A stretch of 53,863 bases of DNA from Paulinella micropora. Taxonomy: Eukaryota; Cercozoa; Imbricatea; Euglyphida. Under the pieces are notes generated by a model. The model saw only the letters and a program-made list of their open reading frames with translations, did no database searches and was not told where the DNA came from. Where the stretch lies: assembly GCA_009731375.1 (NCBI GenBank), contig BJOX01000129.1:213532-267394 (forward strand), written 5' to 3'. Shown in pieces: positions 20,261 through 29,790 of this stretch; the stretch's first letter is position 1, and each line of letters opens with the position of its first letter. The translations under genes and the position numbers were made by a program.

Positions 20261-20599
20261 TTATAAATATTTTTTTACTTCACTTTTAATGTCTGTAAAT
20301 TTCTCAAACCACGGCTGTTTCATAACCCGTTCAAGACATGACTTATCAATAACCGCTACATCTTGAATTTTCTTACCTTTATACTTACCCAATGGAAAAG
20401 TATCCTTTGGCTTTCCTTCCTTTCTCTTTTCAATCGCCTGTTTAACCATTTGAAGTGTGCTCATATCATTTGTTTTCTTACCGAAATTAAGATAATATTT
20501 TTTACCCTTCTGGATAATATACGGCCTCCCGCTTTTATTTCTATAAACCCGCGGTGGACGGACTTTCGCCCTTTTCACATTCTTAGTCTTAGCAACCAT
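20261..20599 (-). CDS. DUF3820-like small basic protein
   Basis: 112 residues, intact. The start is the ATG at 20599 (MVAKTKNVKRAK); the open frame upstream belongs to the neighbouring gene's other strand register. The middle has SGRPYIIQKGKKYYLNFG, and the C-terminal half carries FPLGKYKGKKIQDVAVIDKS with a later KQPWF, the pattern (FGKYKG ... D..YL .. QPW) of DUF3820-type modules often attached to viral exonucleases. Gene function is unknown; nucleic-acid handling is a guess from the basic composition. It is convergent with the surface-protein gene across the gap. Confidence 0.7.
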   Translation of the reverse strand: MVAKTKNVKRAKVRPPRVYRNKSGRPYIIQKGKKYYLNFGKKTNDMSTLQMVKQAIEKRKEGKPKDTFPLGKYKGKKIQDVAVIDKSCLERVMKQPWFEKFTDIKSEVKKYL

Positions 20600-20678
20600 T
20601 GTTTTTGTTTTGAATATTGAAAACAAAGATATTATATTAACAAAAAAATATTTATACATAATTTTAAACAAAATATCT

Positions 20679-21004
20679 TTAAAACTCAAGTGCCCCTCGT
20701 CCTCTCTGCTTACCATAACCAAGTTTTGAAGCGGTGGCTTGGGCAGACCCCGCATAAGGCACTCCAATGCTGCTTAAGGCTCCAGCAGTTCTAGAGATTA
20801 CTTTGTTATCGCGGAGAAATTTATTTACAGCCAAGGCAGTTTTCCCCACTTTTTGCCAGTTAATTTTACCGCCAGCCTGTCCCTTACCTCCTTGCTTCTT
20901 CTCCGTCCAGTTTTCTTTTTACATCCTGCCATATTGGTGCTTGAGTTAATTGTTCGTTTGCCGATTGTTGGAATGACTTCAACACGAGTTGGTTTTACTA
21001 CCAT
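20679..21004 (-). CDS. Basic/hydrophobic small virion-type protein, frameshifted
   Basis: Start MVVKPTRVEVIPTIG at 21004. After a frameshift in the A-run near 20923 it continues INWQKVGKTALAVNKFLRD, then VISRTAGALSSIGVPYAGS and ends KLGYGKQRGRGALEF. The Ala/Gly/Val helix with a terminal LGYG-RGRG tail matches a common short protein of PLVs and large DNA viruses thought to be virion-associated. It lies between the DUF3820-like gene and the inverted repeat at 21056. Start choice is uncertain: a second ATG (MAGCKKKTG) lies 24 codons later. Confidence 0.6.
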
Positions 21005-21055
21005 TATACTATGAAAAAAAATAATTATTTACAAATTTTTTTATTTTAGTCTATG

Positions 21056-21185
21056 ATATTTTAGAATTGCGCCTCTATCTGGCTAATCGCCAGATTTCTC
21101 GCTTATTCTAAAACATCGTTTTTTTTTCACGATGTTTATCAACAAACGAGAATGAGTGAAACGAATGAGAGTGTAGTTGATAAAT
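21056..21185. repeat. Internal inverted repeat, right copy
   Basis: Mate of 15968-16085 in reverse orientation, with an extra ~13-bp A/T-rich insertion in the loop region. It begins within a few bases of the ATPase stop codon (21187). Confidence 0.9.
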
Positions 21186-21186
21186 A

Positions 21187-22007
21187 TCATAAGCGCAAGC
21201 GATAGTTGAAATTCTTCCGTAACTCATCATCGACACTTGAAACATAAGGAAAATTAAATCGTTCCTTTGTTGCTTCGTGATACTTTTCCATAAAGTAATC
21301 AAAATCAAAAGATAAATCAAGATGTTTATACACGAGTTCAATTTTGTCCTGACATTGTCCTGGAAAGATGAATAAATAATCTAACTGCTTAATTGCTTCT
21401 GGTCGTAGGTCATTCAGATACTGGCTTGACATAATCACCTTACTTTTATAGTGTCTGTTCTTTTTTAACAAATCGCTTACGGACTTGTCTCTTAATCCAC
21501 TTTCTAAATCGTCCAAAACAAAAACAACCTCTGGCGAAATATACTTGCTCTGCCTTTCTTTTGGTACCTCCTTTATCTGTTTCTTTTCTTTTTCAAAGTA
21601 TAAAAATTGTGGTTTTTCCATCGGTTCTTTATCATCCTGTTTAATTTCACCTTCTTGTTCTTCGTCATGTCTGTTTAATTTATCTAACTCATAATCAATG
21701 ACATTTACACCATCTGATTTAAGAAAGGTATATATTGCCATTGGGTTGCCTCTGTTCTTAAAGTGCATAACCATCGCTTTATAAATGTAGTCCTTGTGAA
21801 TTGTTGAAGCGATAATGACAATACGGGTCTTTCTGTCTGTCGTCCGTTTCAGTATTTTAAAGAGTGCGGTCGTTTTTCCACTTTTCTTACGGGCGAGTAG
21901 AAATATATTTGCATACGGCTCATTGACTAATTTATAACCTTTTGCTTTTTGTCTCCGCTTCCATCCTGCTTCACTGGTTTCACCTTGACATTGTTTATTT
22001 TCTGCAT
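21187..22007 (-). pseudogene. Genome-packaging ATPase (FtsK/HerA type)
   Basis: Pumps viral DNA into capsids in this family. On the minus strand the Walker A region reads FLLARKKSGKTTALFKIL (about 21900-21850), followed by RKTRIVIIAST, the Walker B strand VVFVLDDLESGL, and KVIMSSQYLNDLRPEA, the sensor-type Gln region. The C-terminus ends RKNFNYRLRL. An intact 195-codon frame covers 21774-21187 and continues upstream to the Walker A in the same register. The extreme N-terminus is in another frame: MQKINNVKVKPVKQ against GWKRRQKAKGYKLVNEP, so one shift lies near 21955. Only about 270 residues, normal for PLV ATPases. Confidence 0.85.
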
Positions 22008-22015
22008 CCTATATT

Positions 22016-22378
22016 CTAAACCAAAAACTCTAAACACACAACAATTCTTCCCGCTAAATTTCCTGTATCAATATTTCCGCTGTCAGTTTCAAGGACTTTA
22101 AATGTATATTGCCCGTCAGACCATCCAACGACACCCAAATTATAACTGAGGTTTGAAATATTTGCTACATTACTATCAGAGAATGTTCCGATAATTCCAA
22201 TTCTGTCCATATAAAGAATTCTGGTTTTGGTTTCCGTCTGGTCGTTCATATAATGAATAAATTTTACATTCATTCTGGTTGGTGTGAATGACATTTGAAT
22301 ATTTTTATTAAATGTTTTGCTCCCCACAAAATCATTGCTCAGAAAAATAATCTTTTGGTATTTATATTCAGTAGTCAT
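22016..22378 (-). CDS. Hypothetical beta-rich viral protein
   Basis: 120 residues, intact, one of few unbroken genes here. Start MTTEYKYQKIIFLSND preceded by AGTAATATAATC. Alternating hydrophobic strands (NVKFIHYM, TRILYMDRIGIIGTF, GQYTFKVLE, GRIVVCLEFLV) with Asn/Ser loops suggest a single jelly roll or other beta-sandwich. No cysteines pattern or catalytic motif. Its place between ATPase and membrane-protein genes points to a minor structural protein (inference). Confidence 0.6.
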   Translation of the reverse strand: MTTEYKYQKIIFLSNDFVGSKTFNKNIQMSFTPTRMNVKFIHYMNDQTETKTRILYMDRIGIIGTFSDSNVANISNLSYNLGVVGWSDGQYTFKVLETDSGNIDTGNLAGRIVVCLEFLV

Positions 22379-22451
22379 GATTATATTACTGATGATAAAC
22401 TTTTTAATAACAAAAATATTTTCGCGGTCAGCCTGAGACTTTTACTCACGG

Positions 22452-22613
22452 GTAAGCGAAAGAAAGTATGAGAGTTGTGCTTATTGTATAAAGCAAGGTA
22501 TTGAAACTAAGTATAAATGCCTGTATAAACCTTTCAGTGATTGGTGTGATAGTTTTGATGAAGCCCTGCCGTTAATCTGTGCAGGCGATAGTTCTTGGAA
22601 TAAAATACACTAA
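22452..22613 (+). other. Cys-containing open frame without a start
   Basis: A plus-strand frame reads YESCAYCIKQGIETKYKC then FSDWCDSFDEALPLIC and stops at 22611. The CxxC and paired later Cys look like a zinc-binding fragment, but there is no ATG and a TGA lies just upstream. Possibly the remnant of a small gene. Confidence 0.35.
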
Positions 22614-22622
22614 TACGAATGT

Positions 22623-22975
22623 TCATTTCTTTGAACTAGAAGGCGACGGAAGGCATATTATCCCAATCAATAGTGTTAAAATTTCGACATTGTTAGCAAC
22701 CTCAAAAGGTAAGTTCTTTTCAGATAGCCTCACGATACAAAGGGTTATAATGGCAACAATGATACCCATTTGAAATAAGTACTTAATAAGTCGGCTGTCG
22801 GTCGGCCTGTTTTTTATACAACAACAATTCCAGTTATCTTCCAATTCGTGCTCTACTTTTTTTCCTCAGTCTTTAGTTCTACTTCAAGAACACGAGACTT
22901 TAATTCGGGAGTTAGTTCGCCATCCATATCCATAATAGGCGGTGGTCTGTGAAGTCTAGTTGTATTATTAGACAT
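22623..22975 (-). pseudogene. Small two-helix membrane protein
   Basis: Begins MSNNTTRLHRPPP at 22975, overlapping the fibre stop codon (AATGTCTAA). After an acidic stretch a frameshift in the A-run near 22862 leads to NWNCCCIKNRPTDSRLIKYL, then two hydrophobic helices (MGIIVAIITLCIV and EILTLLIGIICL) and a PSPSS tail. A CC near the first helix and a Leu-x-Pro-x-Pro tail are seen in short membrane proteins of many protist DNA viruses. Probable virion or host-membrane protein; no enzymatic motif. Confidence 0.6.
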
Positions 22976-25900
22976 TAGGGAAAACGACTGCTCGTATTTC
23001 TGCTAATTGGTTGGTTTGGTCTTGTAGTATATTAAGTAAAGTTTTATTTTCTTTTTCTAAATAAACTACCTTTTCTGATAATTGTTGAACCGCTTTAATT
23101 AACGGGGCGATAAACTCGGAATAACCTATACCATAACCGACATCACCACTATCAACACATTTAACATCTTCTGGATTAACACTCACACCTTTCAATTCGC
23201 ATTATTTTCTTTGCTTTGGACACGGAACCATAATTGTTTCTTTTATAAAACCGCCAAAATCCAGCATATTCATTTCTGTTAGTATGTCCTCTAATTCTTG
23301 TGCTATTAAGCCAGTCCTACATTTTTTTAAATCATCAATCATACGATAGCAGACTGGATTTAACTTATTAATAAAATCTAAGCCTAAGCATTCCTTTATA
23401 TCTTCTTTTTTTCTCCTGTCTGAATATTGAATTGGATTAGACAATACCCATAATTGTCCATCGCTTGCTTTCAAAGACATTAAAGCAGTATTTGAACTAT
23501 TCTCCCATATGAACCCACTCGTTGAAGAATTATTCACTCTAAATCTAAAAGCATAAGAAGTTAATCCTCCGCCTACTCCTCCTGCTGGTGCTGTTCCTCC
23601 ATTTAATGCTTTATTTGCTCCAGACTGAGACATATAAATCCCCCAGTTTGGATCAGCAGTATCCCATACAAATATTCCTCTCGCATTCGTCCCGTCTGTT
23701 TGTCCTCGAATTCCTATTTTCGCTCCATTATTAGTTGTGGTCGTTAGCACCCCAGAATATGTAATTCCCGCATTCGCCGTTATTAATCCACTTGCTGTTA
23801 ATGTTGTTGTTGATATCCCCGCATTTGCCGTTATCATCCCACTCGCCGTTATTGCCTTTGTTGTTTAATAAGCCTGCTGTATCAAGTTCAAGAGCCACAG
23901 ACCAAGGAACAGCTGCTCCAGCACTTTTCCCACTATCACACAAAAATCTAAGTTTGTTGGAAAATTTATTAATTAAAAAGTTTGAACTCGCATAACTTGA
24001 TTTCCATCCCGCGCCATCTAAATAAGCATCAAAACCCATATTTATGCCATTATGTCCTAAATTAAATAGTCCAAATGTAGGATATATATCTTCTGTTGTA
24101 ATCGCTTGTACATGTGCTCCAGCAGTATTATTATTAAAAGTCCCATACGATTCTAAACCCGCTGTCGTACCTATTACTTTTGTTGTGTTTCCTATAATTA
24201 TTGGTTTGCCTGTTGCTGTTGTTATTTTATCACTTGCCGTTAATGATGTTGTAGTCATGCCAGCAGTTGACGTGATTGATGTTCCCGTTATTGTTCCAGC
24301 ACTTGTTATGTTGGTTGAGTTCATATCTAAGTCCCCATAAACCGCATACCACCAGCGTTGTTAAAACGGACGATGTCAGATGAAGCACTTTTATTATCCA
24401 AAAGTTTTGAAATATAAAGACCTGCTCCTTTTACATCAAATGCTACATTCGTGAATACATAACCTCTTTGGTTCGCGGTTCCACTTGTAGCAGTGTTTAG
24501 AGTAAATACGAAATATTGATAATCACCTGATGTCTGTGACAAGAATATATCTCCTCCATTTTGGTTTAATATCCTCGCCCCATTATATGTTATATTTCCA
24601 CCATTAACGATAACTTGATTATTAAAATCAGCCGTTTGTGTTAAAGTTAGATATTTTATCGTAGTGCTTGCCCCATTAAATGTTTTACTTCCTGTTATGG
24701 TTTGGTCTCCTGTTAGTTTTACATTTTGTATTTCTAATGTATCCACATAACTTTTGTTTGCTCCGTCCGTTGTTGCTGATGGTGTGGCTAAGTTTGTTAT
24801 TCTGTTGTTGTTCAAACTTAATGTTGTTCCAGTTGCAGTTATAATTAAAGTATTACCTGAATATAACTCTACATACGAACCAGTTATTTGTATCGGATAA
24901 AAGGTCGCTGTTGCTATTTTCTGCGCTGCAATCATTCCTATTCTTGCATCAAAGGCGATGCCGATGCAGTCAAAAGAAGCAGGATTTGATGAACCGCTTA
25001 CTTCTAAAACTGATGTAAATTTTTTATTGCCTGCTATGGTTTGGTCTCCTGTTAATTTAACCACAGAAGTATCAAGAACAGAAGCATCCACACCATCAAC
25101 AAGATTAACATTTGTTATGCTTTGGCTTTTCATATCAATACCCGCGCTAGCATTTATTATGTTGCTGAATGTTTTGGTTCCTGCTATGGTTTGGTCTCCT
25201 GTTAGTTTAACCACCGAACCATCAACTGCAAGAGTGGCGAGAATAATTCCATTATATGTAGAAGCACCTGAAATAGCATAACCACCCATATTTAATGCAC
25301 CTGTCATCCTGGCGGTGCCGTCTAATCTAAGAAAGGGCGATGCCACATTTCGCCATTGCCCTGTGCTATAAATAAGCAGTTGATTATCTGTTGCTGTTGT
25401 TATAATCACATCGCTATGTGTATCAATACTTCCACTTGCCGACACTTTCGCGTTGTTGGAGTCGTGCTCTGATAACCAAGTTGCGATAGCCCTACCATTT
25501 AGTTGGTTTACATTTGTAATGTTGTGGCTGTTCATATTTATTCCTCCCGTCATGCTGGCAGTGCCATCTAATCTCAGAAAGGGTGAACTTCATTGTCCTG
25601 TGCTATAAGTGAGTAATTGATTATCTGCTGGGAAGCCTGTTATTGTCACATCGCTGTGGCTATCTATACTTCCACCTGCTGAAACTTTATTATTATTATC
25701 ATTATGCTCAAATATCCATTCATCAACATCTTCTGTATTTAGTAAATTTACTCCTGTCATATTCAAATACCCTCCCATATTAATATTGCCGAATTCATCA
25801 ACATTTATTGGAAACGTTTTATTTACCCAGTTTATTGAATTATATGTGAGACAACTATTAGTGGCTATTGGTGCGGTTATGACTACATCAGAAAGTGTGT

Positions 25901-26387
25901 CAATTGAACCGAGTGCGGTATTCTTCCATTTACCATCTACATCATTATATGTTAAGTATTGACTGACCAATGGTGCAGATATGTTTGTGTCTATCAAATT
26001 ATAAAGGCTGGTTTGGTGCGGATGGGAAGTATTAGAGCGGTGTTGAGTTGAGGCTTTAATCTCGTCATTATCCCTTACTCGTTGCTCTGTACAGTATAAA
26101 TTTTTTCCTTCTTTGATGTCTGATGTTGATTTTAAAGCGAGACGTGTGTCAAAGCGGTTATCAGTCCAATAATAATTAAGTCCTTCTTTTAGGTCAGTTG
26201 TTGATTTTAAAGCCAGTCGTGTATCAAATCGGCCGTCAGTTAATAAAGATTTATTGGTTCGGCATCTTCTGGCACTCTGTCTGTGTTTAAGCCCACTATG
26301 TTCGTGTTAGTTAAGTCTAAGTTTGCGATTCATAGGGTCTGTGGCGATTTCAGACAAGCCTAAGAGCGACTTATATTGGCTACCCAT
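22968..26387 (-). pseudogene. Long phage-like fibre with S74 chaperone domain
   Basis: About 1,140 codons from ATG 26387 (MGSQYKSLLGLS). N-part: tandem RFDTRLALKSTTDLKEGLNY / RFDTRLALKSTSDIKEGKNL, a repeat well known from tail fibres. Then a long shaft with KLTGDQTIAGTKTFSN and KLTGDQTIAGNKKFTS units, MNSHNITNVNQLNG units and ITANAGI units. C-terminus: SDRRKKEDIKECLGLDFINK with GLIAQELEDIL, then GIGYSEFIAPLIKAVQQLSE and a coiled coil. This is a peptidase_S74 intramolecular chaperone, which trimerises the shaft and cuts itself off using a Ser-Lys pair (SDRRKK retained). Lesions: in-frame TAA at 23202-23204, shifts near 23860 and 24335, TGA near 25590, more before 25997. Role: receptor attachment (inference). 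Confidence 0.85.
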
Positions 26388-26481
26388 GTATATTAATTAA
26401 ATAATTACTAATTATTAAAAAAAATACTAAAATATAATAATCTTAGTATATAATATTTTAGAGTAAGCGAAACAACGAAAG

Positions 26482-26766
26482 ATGGAACATGCTAAAAATG
26501 TTTTGGCACAATACCGAAATGCTGTAAAGCAAGAAGACGATGATATGGAAGAGAGAATAAAACAAATTGAAGAAGAATAAGAAACAAGAGCCTGAGGAGG
26601 GTGAAGAAAGTGAAAGCGAAAGCGAAAGTGAAGAAGAAGCGCCAAAACCAAAGAAGGGGAAAGGAAAGAAGCCTAGTAGTGTAAGTGTGAAAGTATATAA
26701 TCAATCTTCTGGACCAGCTAAGAAAGAAAAAAATAACGAGATAGATAGGGTGTTTTTAAAGTTTTA
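26482..26766 (+). pseudogene. Acidic small protein with Lys-rich tail, one frameshift
   Basis: Starts MEHAKNVLAQYRNAVK behind TTAGTATATAATATTTTAG. A shift at the AGAATAAGAAACAA stretch near 26578 moves to KKQEPEEGEESESESESEEE, then PKPKKGKGKK and ends IDRVFLKF. Disordered, highly charged, no domain. Divergent from the fibre gene with a 94-bp AT-rich spacer, likely a shared promoter region. Confidence 0.55.
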
Positions 26767-26805
26767 ATCCCACTCATCTTTTTTATAATTTTTAAGTATG
26801 GTTTT

Positions 26806-27297
26806 TTATTTATTGTTAATCATAGATACATCTATAAAAGTGTAATAAATCTCTTCCAAATACCTTTCATCCTGTTTTTGAAACTCTTTAATATTGTCTG
26901 CTAGGTCATTTCGCCTTTTGTTAAAACTATTTATAATATTTTCAATTTCTGCAAAAGTTTCCTTCTTTGTTCCCTTTCTTATTTTTCCATAACGAGGGAT
27001 AGCACGAATATCGCTTCTAAATTTTCTTAAATCTTCATTTAATTTTTCTATCTCTCTCATTGTATCTCCACTTAATGAAATGTCGCTGGTTGGCTTAATG
27101 GAAGTTTGTTTTTTTTCCGAAGGTTTAAACTTAGGTGGTGGTTTCGTAGTTTTCTTAAATTTTTTCTTTTCCGATACCATCGTTCCATAATGTTCCATTA
27201 ATTTAAGCAGTTCAGCCTTTTTTAATTTGCTAATTTTCGGACATCGTCTCCGTTTTTCTTCGCCTAATACTTTTCTCAGGACTTTTACGGTCGGCAT
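26806..27297 (-). CDS. SAP-like DNA-binding protein
   Basis: 163 residues, intact; start chosen at MPTVKVLRKVLGEEKRRR (27297), since the upstream MKIFLIHI lies in the promoter-like spacer. Residues about 18-40 (CPKISKLKKAELLKLMEHYG) fit the two-helix SAP fold that binds AT-rich DNA. A basic linker and a long helical C-terminus (EIENIINSFNKRRNDLADNI) follow. It is divergent from the integrase, 36 bp apart, so the two probably share regulation. SAP-type proteins occur with integrases and in virion cores; precise role unknown. Confidence 0.6.
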   Translation of the reverse strand: MPTVKVLRKVLGEEKRRRCPKISKLKKAELLKLMEHYGTMVSEKKKFKKTTKPPPKFKPSEKKQTSIKPTSDISLSGDTMREIEKLNEDLRKFRSDIRAIPRYGKIRKGTKKETFAEIENIINSFNKRRNDLADNIKEFQKQDERYLEEIYYTFIDVSMINNK

Positions 27298-27333
27298 TAT
27301 ATGTATTAAAAATATTTTCATATTTTGTATAAA
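27298..27333. promoter_or_regulatory. 36-bp AT-rich divergent promoter
   Basis: Spacer between the SAP-like gene and the integrase gene, almost pure A/T (ATATGTATTAAAAATATTTT type). AT boxes of the form ATAATATA or TATATAAT stand within ~35 nt of most start codons in the provirus. Inferred from position only. Confidence 0.4.
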
Positions 27334-28288
27334 TGGACAATAAACATATAATTATTAATACAGGAAGCACACCTACGGGGGAAGTAGTTAAAACAAAAGA
27401 AGAAGAAGCACTCGAAATTCACCACCAGAAAAGAACCCGAAAATATGGAACACGGTATGGGTTGATAAACCATTAGACCAAGTCTTTCTTGACTTAGCAG
27501 ATATGAGTAAGATAAAAGATAAGAAAGGAAATAAGGGCTATGCTTGGATGCTTGTTTGGATTGATTGTCATTCCCGATATTTGATAATCATTCCACTAAA
27601 AAATAAAACAGCAAAAGAAGTTTAGTATGCTTTGAAATCAATCAAATATAAACCGAAATCAATTACTACTGACAGCGGGGGCGAATATAAAGGAGCGACA
27701 CGCGAATATTTTATTGAAAATGGAATTAAACACGATGTCGTTGAAGTCGGCGACCATAGAGCACTTGCGGTTGTTGATATAGTTATAAGAACTATAAGGA
27801 GATGGCTTGACCTTTTATTTGAAACCAGTCGTAATTTTGATTGGGTTAGTTATATTCAGGACTTAGTAGATGCTTATAATCATAAAGTTCATAGAGGAAT
27901 TCAGGCTAAACCGGCGGAAGTATTTTTTGGGAGAGACAAAAATACCCAGAAAATAACTCGTGATCATTTAATAGATGAATTCAATGTTGGCGATAGTGTA
28001 AGAAAAGAAAACAAAGGTGGTAAGACTTTCAGCAAGATTATTTATAAAGTCCAGGGTCGGTCTGGATTCAAGTTAATATTAAATAACGATGAGTTAGTAA
28101 GTCCAAGAGATTTATTAAAAACTGATTTTATTAAACCGATTGACGAAGAAAAAGATATGAAGGAGCAAACTAAAGAAGTTATTAAAGAAAAAAAGACTAA
28201 AGAACTGCTAAAACGGGAGGACATTCAACCAGAGAACATAAGAACTTCAAAGCGAGAAAAAAAGGCTAAGGTAATATTAGATTTATAA
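27334..28288 (+). pseudogene. rve (retroviral-type) integrase of the provirus
   Basis: Start MDNKHIIINTGSTPTG; a shift near 27430 leads to NPKIWNTVWVDKPLDQVFLD. Core residues: D in QVFLDLADM, D in TTDSGGEYKG (about 27670), and HRALAVVDIVIRTIRRW, where the third acid is Asp rather than Glu. An in-frame TAG at 27624-27626 interrupts a KTAKEV-YALKSIK helix. The intact 218-codon C-terminal part (27632-28288) includes HKVHRGIQAKPAEVFFG and a DNA-binding tail (FNVGDSVRKENKGG). Function: inserts the element and makes the 6-bp duplication seen at its ends. No chromodomain was seen. The third-acid Asp is typical of some PLV integrases by my recollection, not verified. Confidence 0.85.
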
Positions 28289-28300
28289 GCAAAAAAAAAA

Positions 28301-28310
28301 NNNNNNNNNN
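28301..28310. other. 10-N assembly join
   Basis: Follows an A10 run; sequence on either side is both provirus-like AT-rich, so the join is plausible but unproven. Confidence 0.9.
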
Positions 28311-28495
28311 AAAGGATGATGCGGTGTATGTAAAATCATCAACCAGAATTAAACTGGCGACCAAATTTTCAAATGCATGCTTCCTAACCATTTTACCACA
28401 CACGAATCACCAAATACATTGCTAAAAAAGAAAATATTTGAATTATTATTTGTTACATCAAATCCTAGAAATTCTATTTCCGCGAATATGTCCAT

Positions 28496-28571
28496 GCGAC
28501 ACCAAAACACGGCGGTGTCGCAGTGTCGCAGAGGTTGCGACAGAATTTCACTTTTTTGTCGCAGTGTCGCC
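28496..28571. repeat. Cluster of TGTCGCA / TGCGACA motifs
   Basis: Within 76 bp there are at least four TGTCGC(A) and two GCGACA copies, including an inverted pair TGTCGCA...TTGCGACA. It is GC-rich compared with the provirus and lies just upstream of the gene at 28585. Possible operator, hairpin or packaging-type site; nothing proves a role. Confidence 0.6.
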
Positions 28572-28584
28572 AAAAAAAAAAATC

Positions 28585-29055
28585 ATGGACTTAATTCCAA
28601 GCAGAAGCAAAACTAAATCCGATTGGTTGAAGGAATATGAACTTCGTAGAACTTGTAAGGATAGACTGAATAAGGATAAAATCGCTTGCGAAGAAAGAAT
28701 TTCGAAAGCGGATAAAGAAATCTTTCGTTTCATTGAAAAGAAACAGCCAGACCTAATTAAGGTTGAGGCTATCAATGAGATGTTAGAACGTATGACTATT
28801 GAAAATAATGAAGTAGAGGATGATAGACTTATTAGATTGAGACAAAAGAAATTGGAAAAAAAATAAACAAAGAAAGGGATAATTTTTATAAGTGGAAAAA
28901 GGATAATCGTGGCCAACTTTCCGCCATTGTCATGAATATTTTTCTCGCTGGAATTGAGAAAGAGCATTTGTCGTTTAATGCTTCTTTAAATAAATATTCT
29001 AGTGATGGGATTAGTGAATATTCTAGTTATAGGATTAATGAATATGTGAATTAAG
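28585..29055 (+). pseudogene. Hypothetical helical viral protein
   Basis: Start MDLIPSRSKTKSDWLKEYEL; 94 intact codons to 28866, almost wholly helical and charged with two Cys (RTCKDRLNKDKIACEERISK). A shift in the A-run at 28858 lets it continue KERDNFYKWKKDNRGQLSAI, then MNIFLAGIEKEHLSFNASLN to about 29053. No recognised domain; coiled coil likely. Confidence 0.5.
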
Positions 29056-29228
29056 ATATTAATCGTAAAAACGCTAGAAATATGCACAGAGTCTATAGAA
29101 CCGAGAATGCAGATAGCAACTCGATAAAAAGACTTAGTGCGAATTGGTTTTTTTAAAAATCAAGGGGTTTAAACCCCACCTTCATTCAAAGAAATTTTTA
29201 CTACACATACTTTTTGTGTGTGTAGAGT
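29056..29228. other. Non-coding spacer with perfect palindrome
   Basis: AT-rich; contains the 14-bp palindrome GGGGTTTAAACCCC at 29164-29177 and a short CACATAC...GTGTGTG inverted pair near 29203. No gene. Confidence 0.5.
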
Positions 29229-29694
29229 ATGGGAGAGCCAAACCAAGTAGCCGAACAACTTGGCGAACTCGCTATCGAGGGTAAGTCCTAACTCTAATTG
29301 TTTCTTTTTTTACGACAATGAATGTGGTTGTAGGTGTCGCTCCTTTCTGGAAGCCTTGGGCAGTAGTGGGAAAAAAAAGAACCAACCGAAATGAAAGATG
29401 CTCAATTCGTTCGTGTGTCTGCTGGTTTTGCTGGTCTCAGTTTGGATGGTTTAACTGCCTTCCAAAGCGGGGTCAAGTACTATACCCGCAGGCCAAGCGA
29501 ACGAAATGAGAATTTTCTATTCGGTTGGGTACCTTTGGATAAAACCATGAGAAACCCAAAAAAGAAAACTTACCTTCTTGTTTCTCTAAAGGTTGGGGAA
29601 GTTGGGCAAGAGAGGGAGGAAATTCTCTCTCCGCCATTATGAAAAAGGTGGCGGATAAGGAAGAATCCATTAATTGGATTACTCCAATTTTTTA
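29229..29694 (+). pseudogene. Right-end viral gene with a spliceosomal-type intron
   Basis: Exon 1 (29229-29280) encodes MGEPNQVAEQLGELAIEG; the intron 29281-29333 follows and exon 2 continues VAPFWKPWAVVGKKEPTEMK in phase after one A-run correction near 29375. Then VRVSAGFAGLSLDGLTAF, FLFGWVPLDKT and KTYLLVSLKVG; after a second shift near 29610 it ends KKVADKEESINWITPIF at about 29694. About 150 codons, no recognised domain. It is the last gene before the right TIR. The acceptor and donor rejoin the reading frame, supporting a real intron. Confidence 0.55.
29281..29333 (+). other. 53-bp intron inside a viral gene
   Basis: Donor GTAAGT, a branch-point-like CCTAACTC ten bases in, a T-run and acceptor TTGTAG. 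Length is similar to the host introns at 5728 and 10553, implying nuclear expression of the viral gene. Confidence 0.65.
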
Positions 29695-29790
29695 AACTCT
29701 TTTTTGTTAAATGAAAGGGTTTTCTTATTATGTCGTTTATTTTTCCTTGTTGTTGTTTTTAAAGTAGTCAAAAACAACGGATGTGTTCTG

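Noticed and set aside
19847-20289. Frames through the N gap at 19980
   Set aside because: They consist of homopolymer-encoded residues and Ns.
28333-28415. tRNA on the minus strand
   Set aside because: There is a D-loop-like ATGGTTAGGA and a T-arm-like CCAGTTTAATTCTGG, but the anticodon stem and about two acceptor pairs do not form. At most a tRNA-like remnant; needs tRNAscan-SE.
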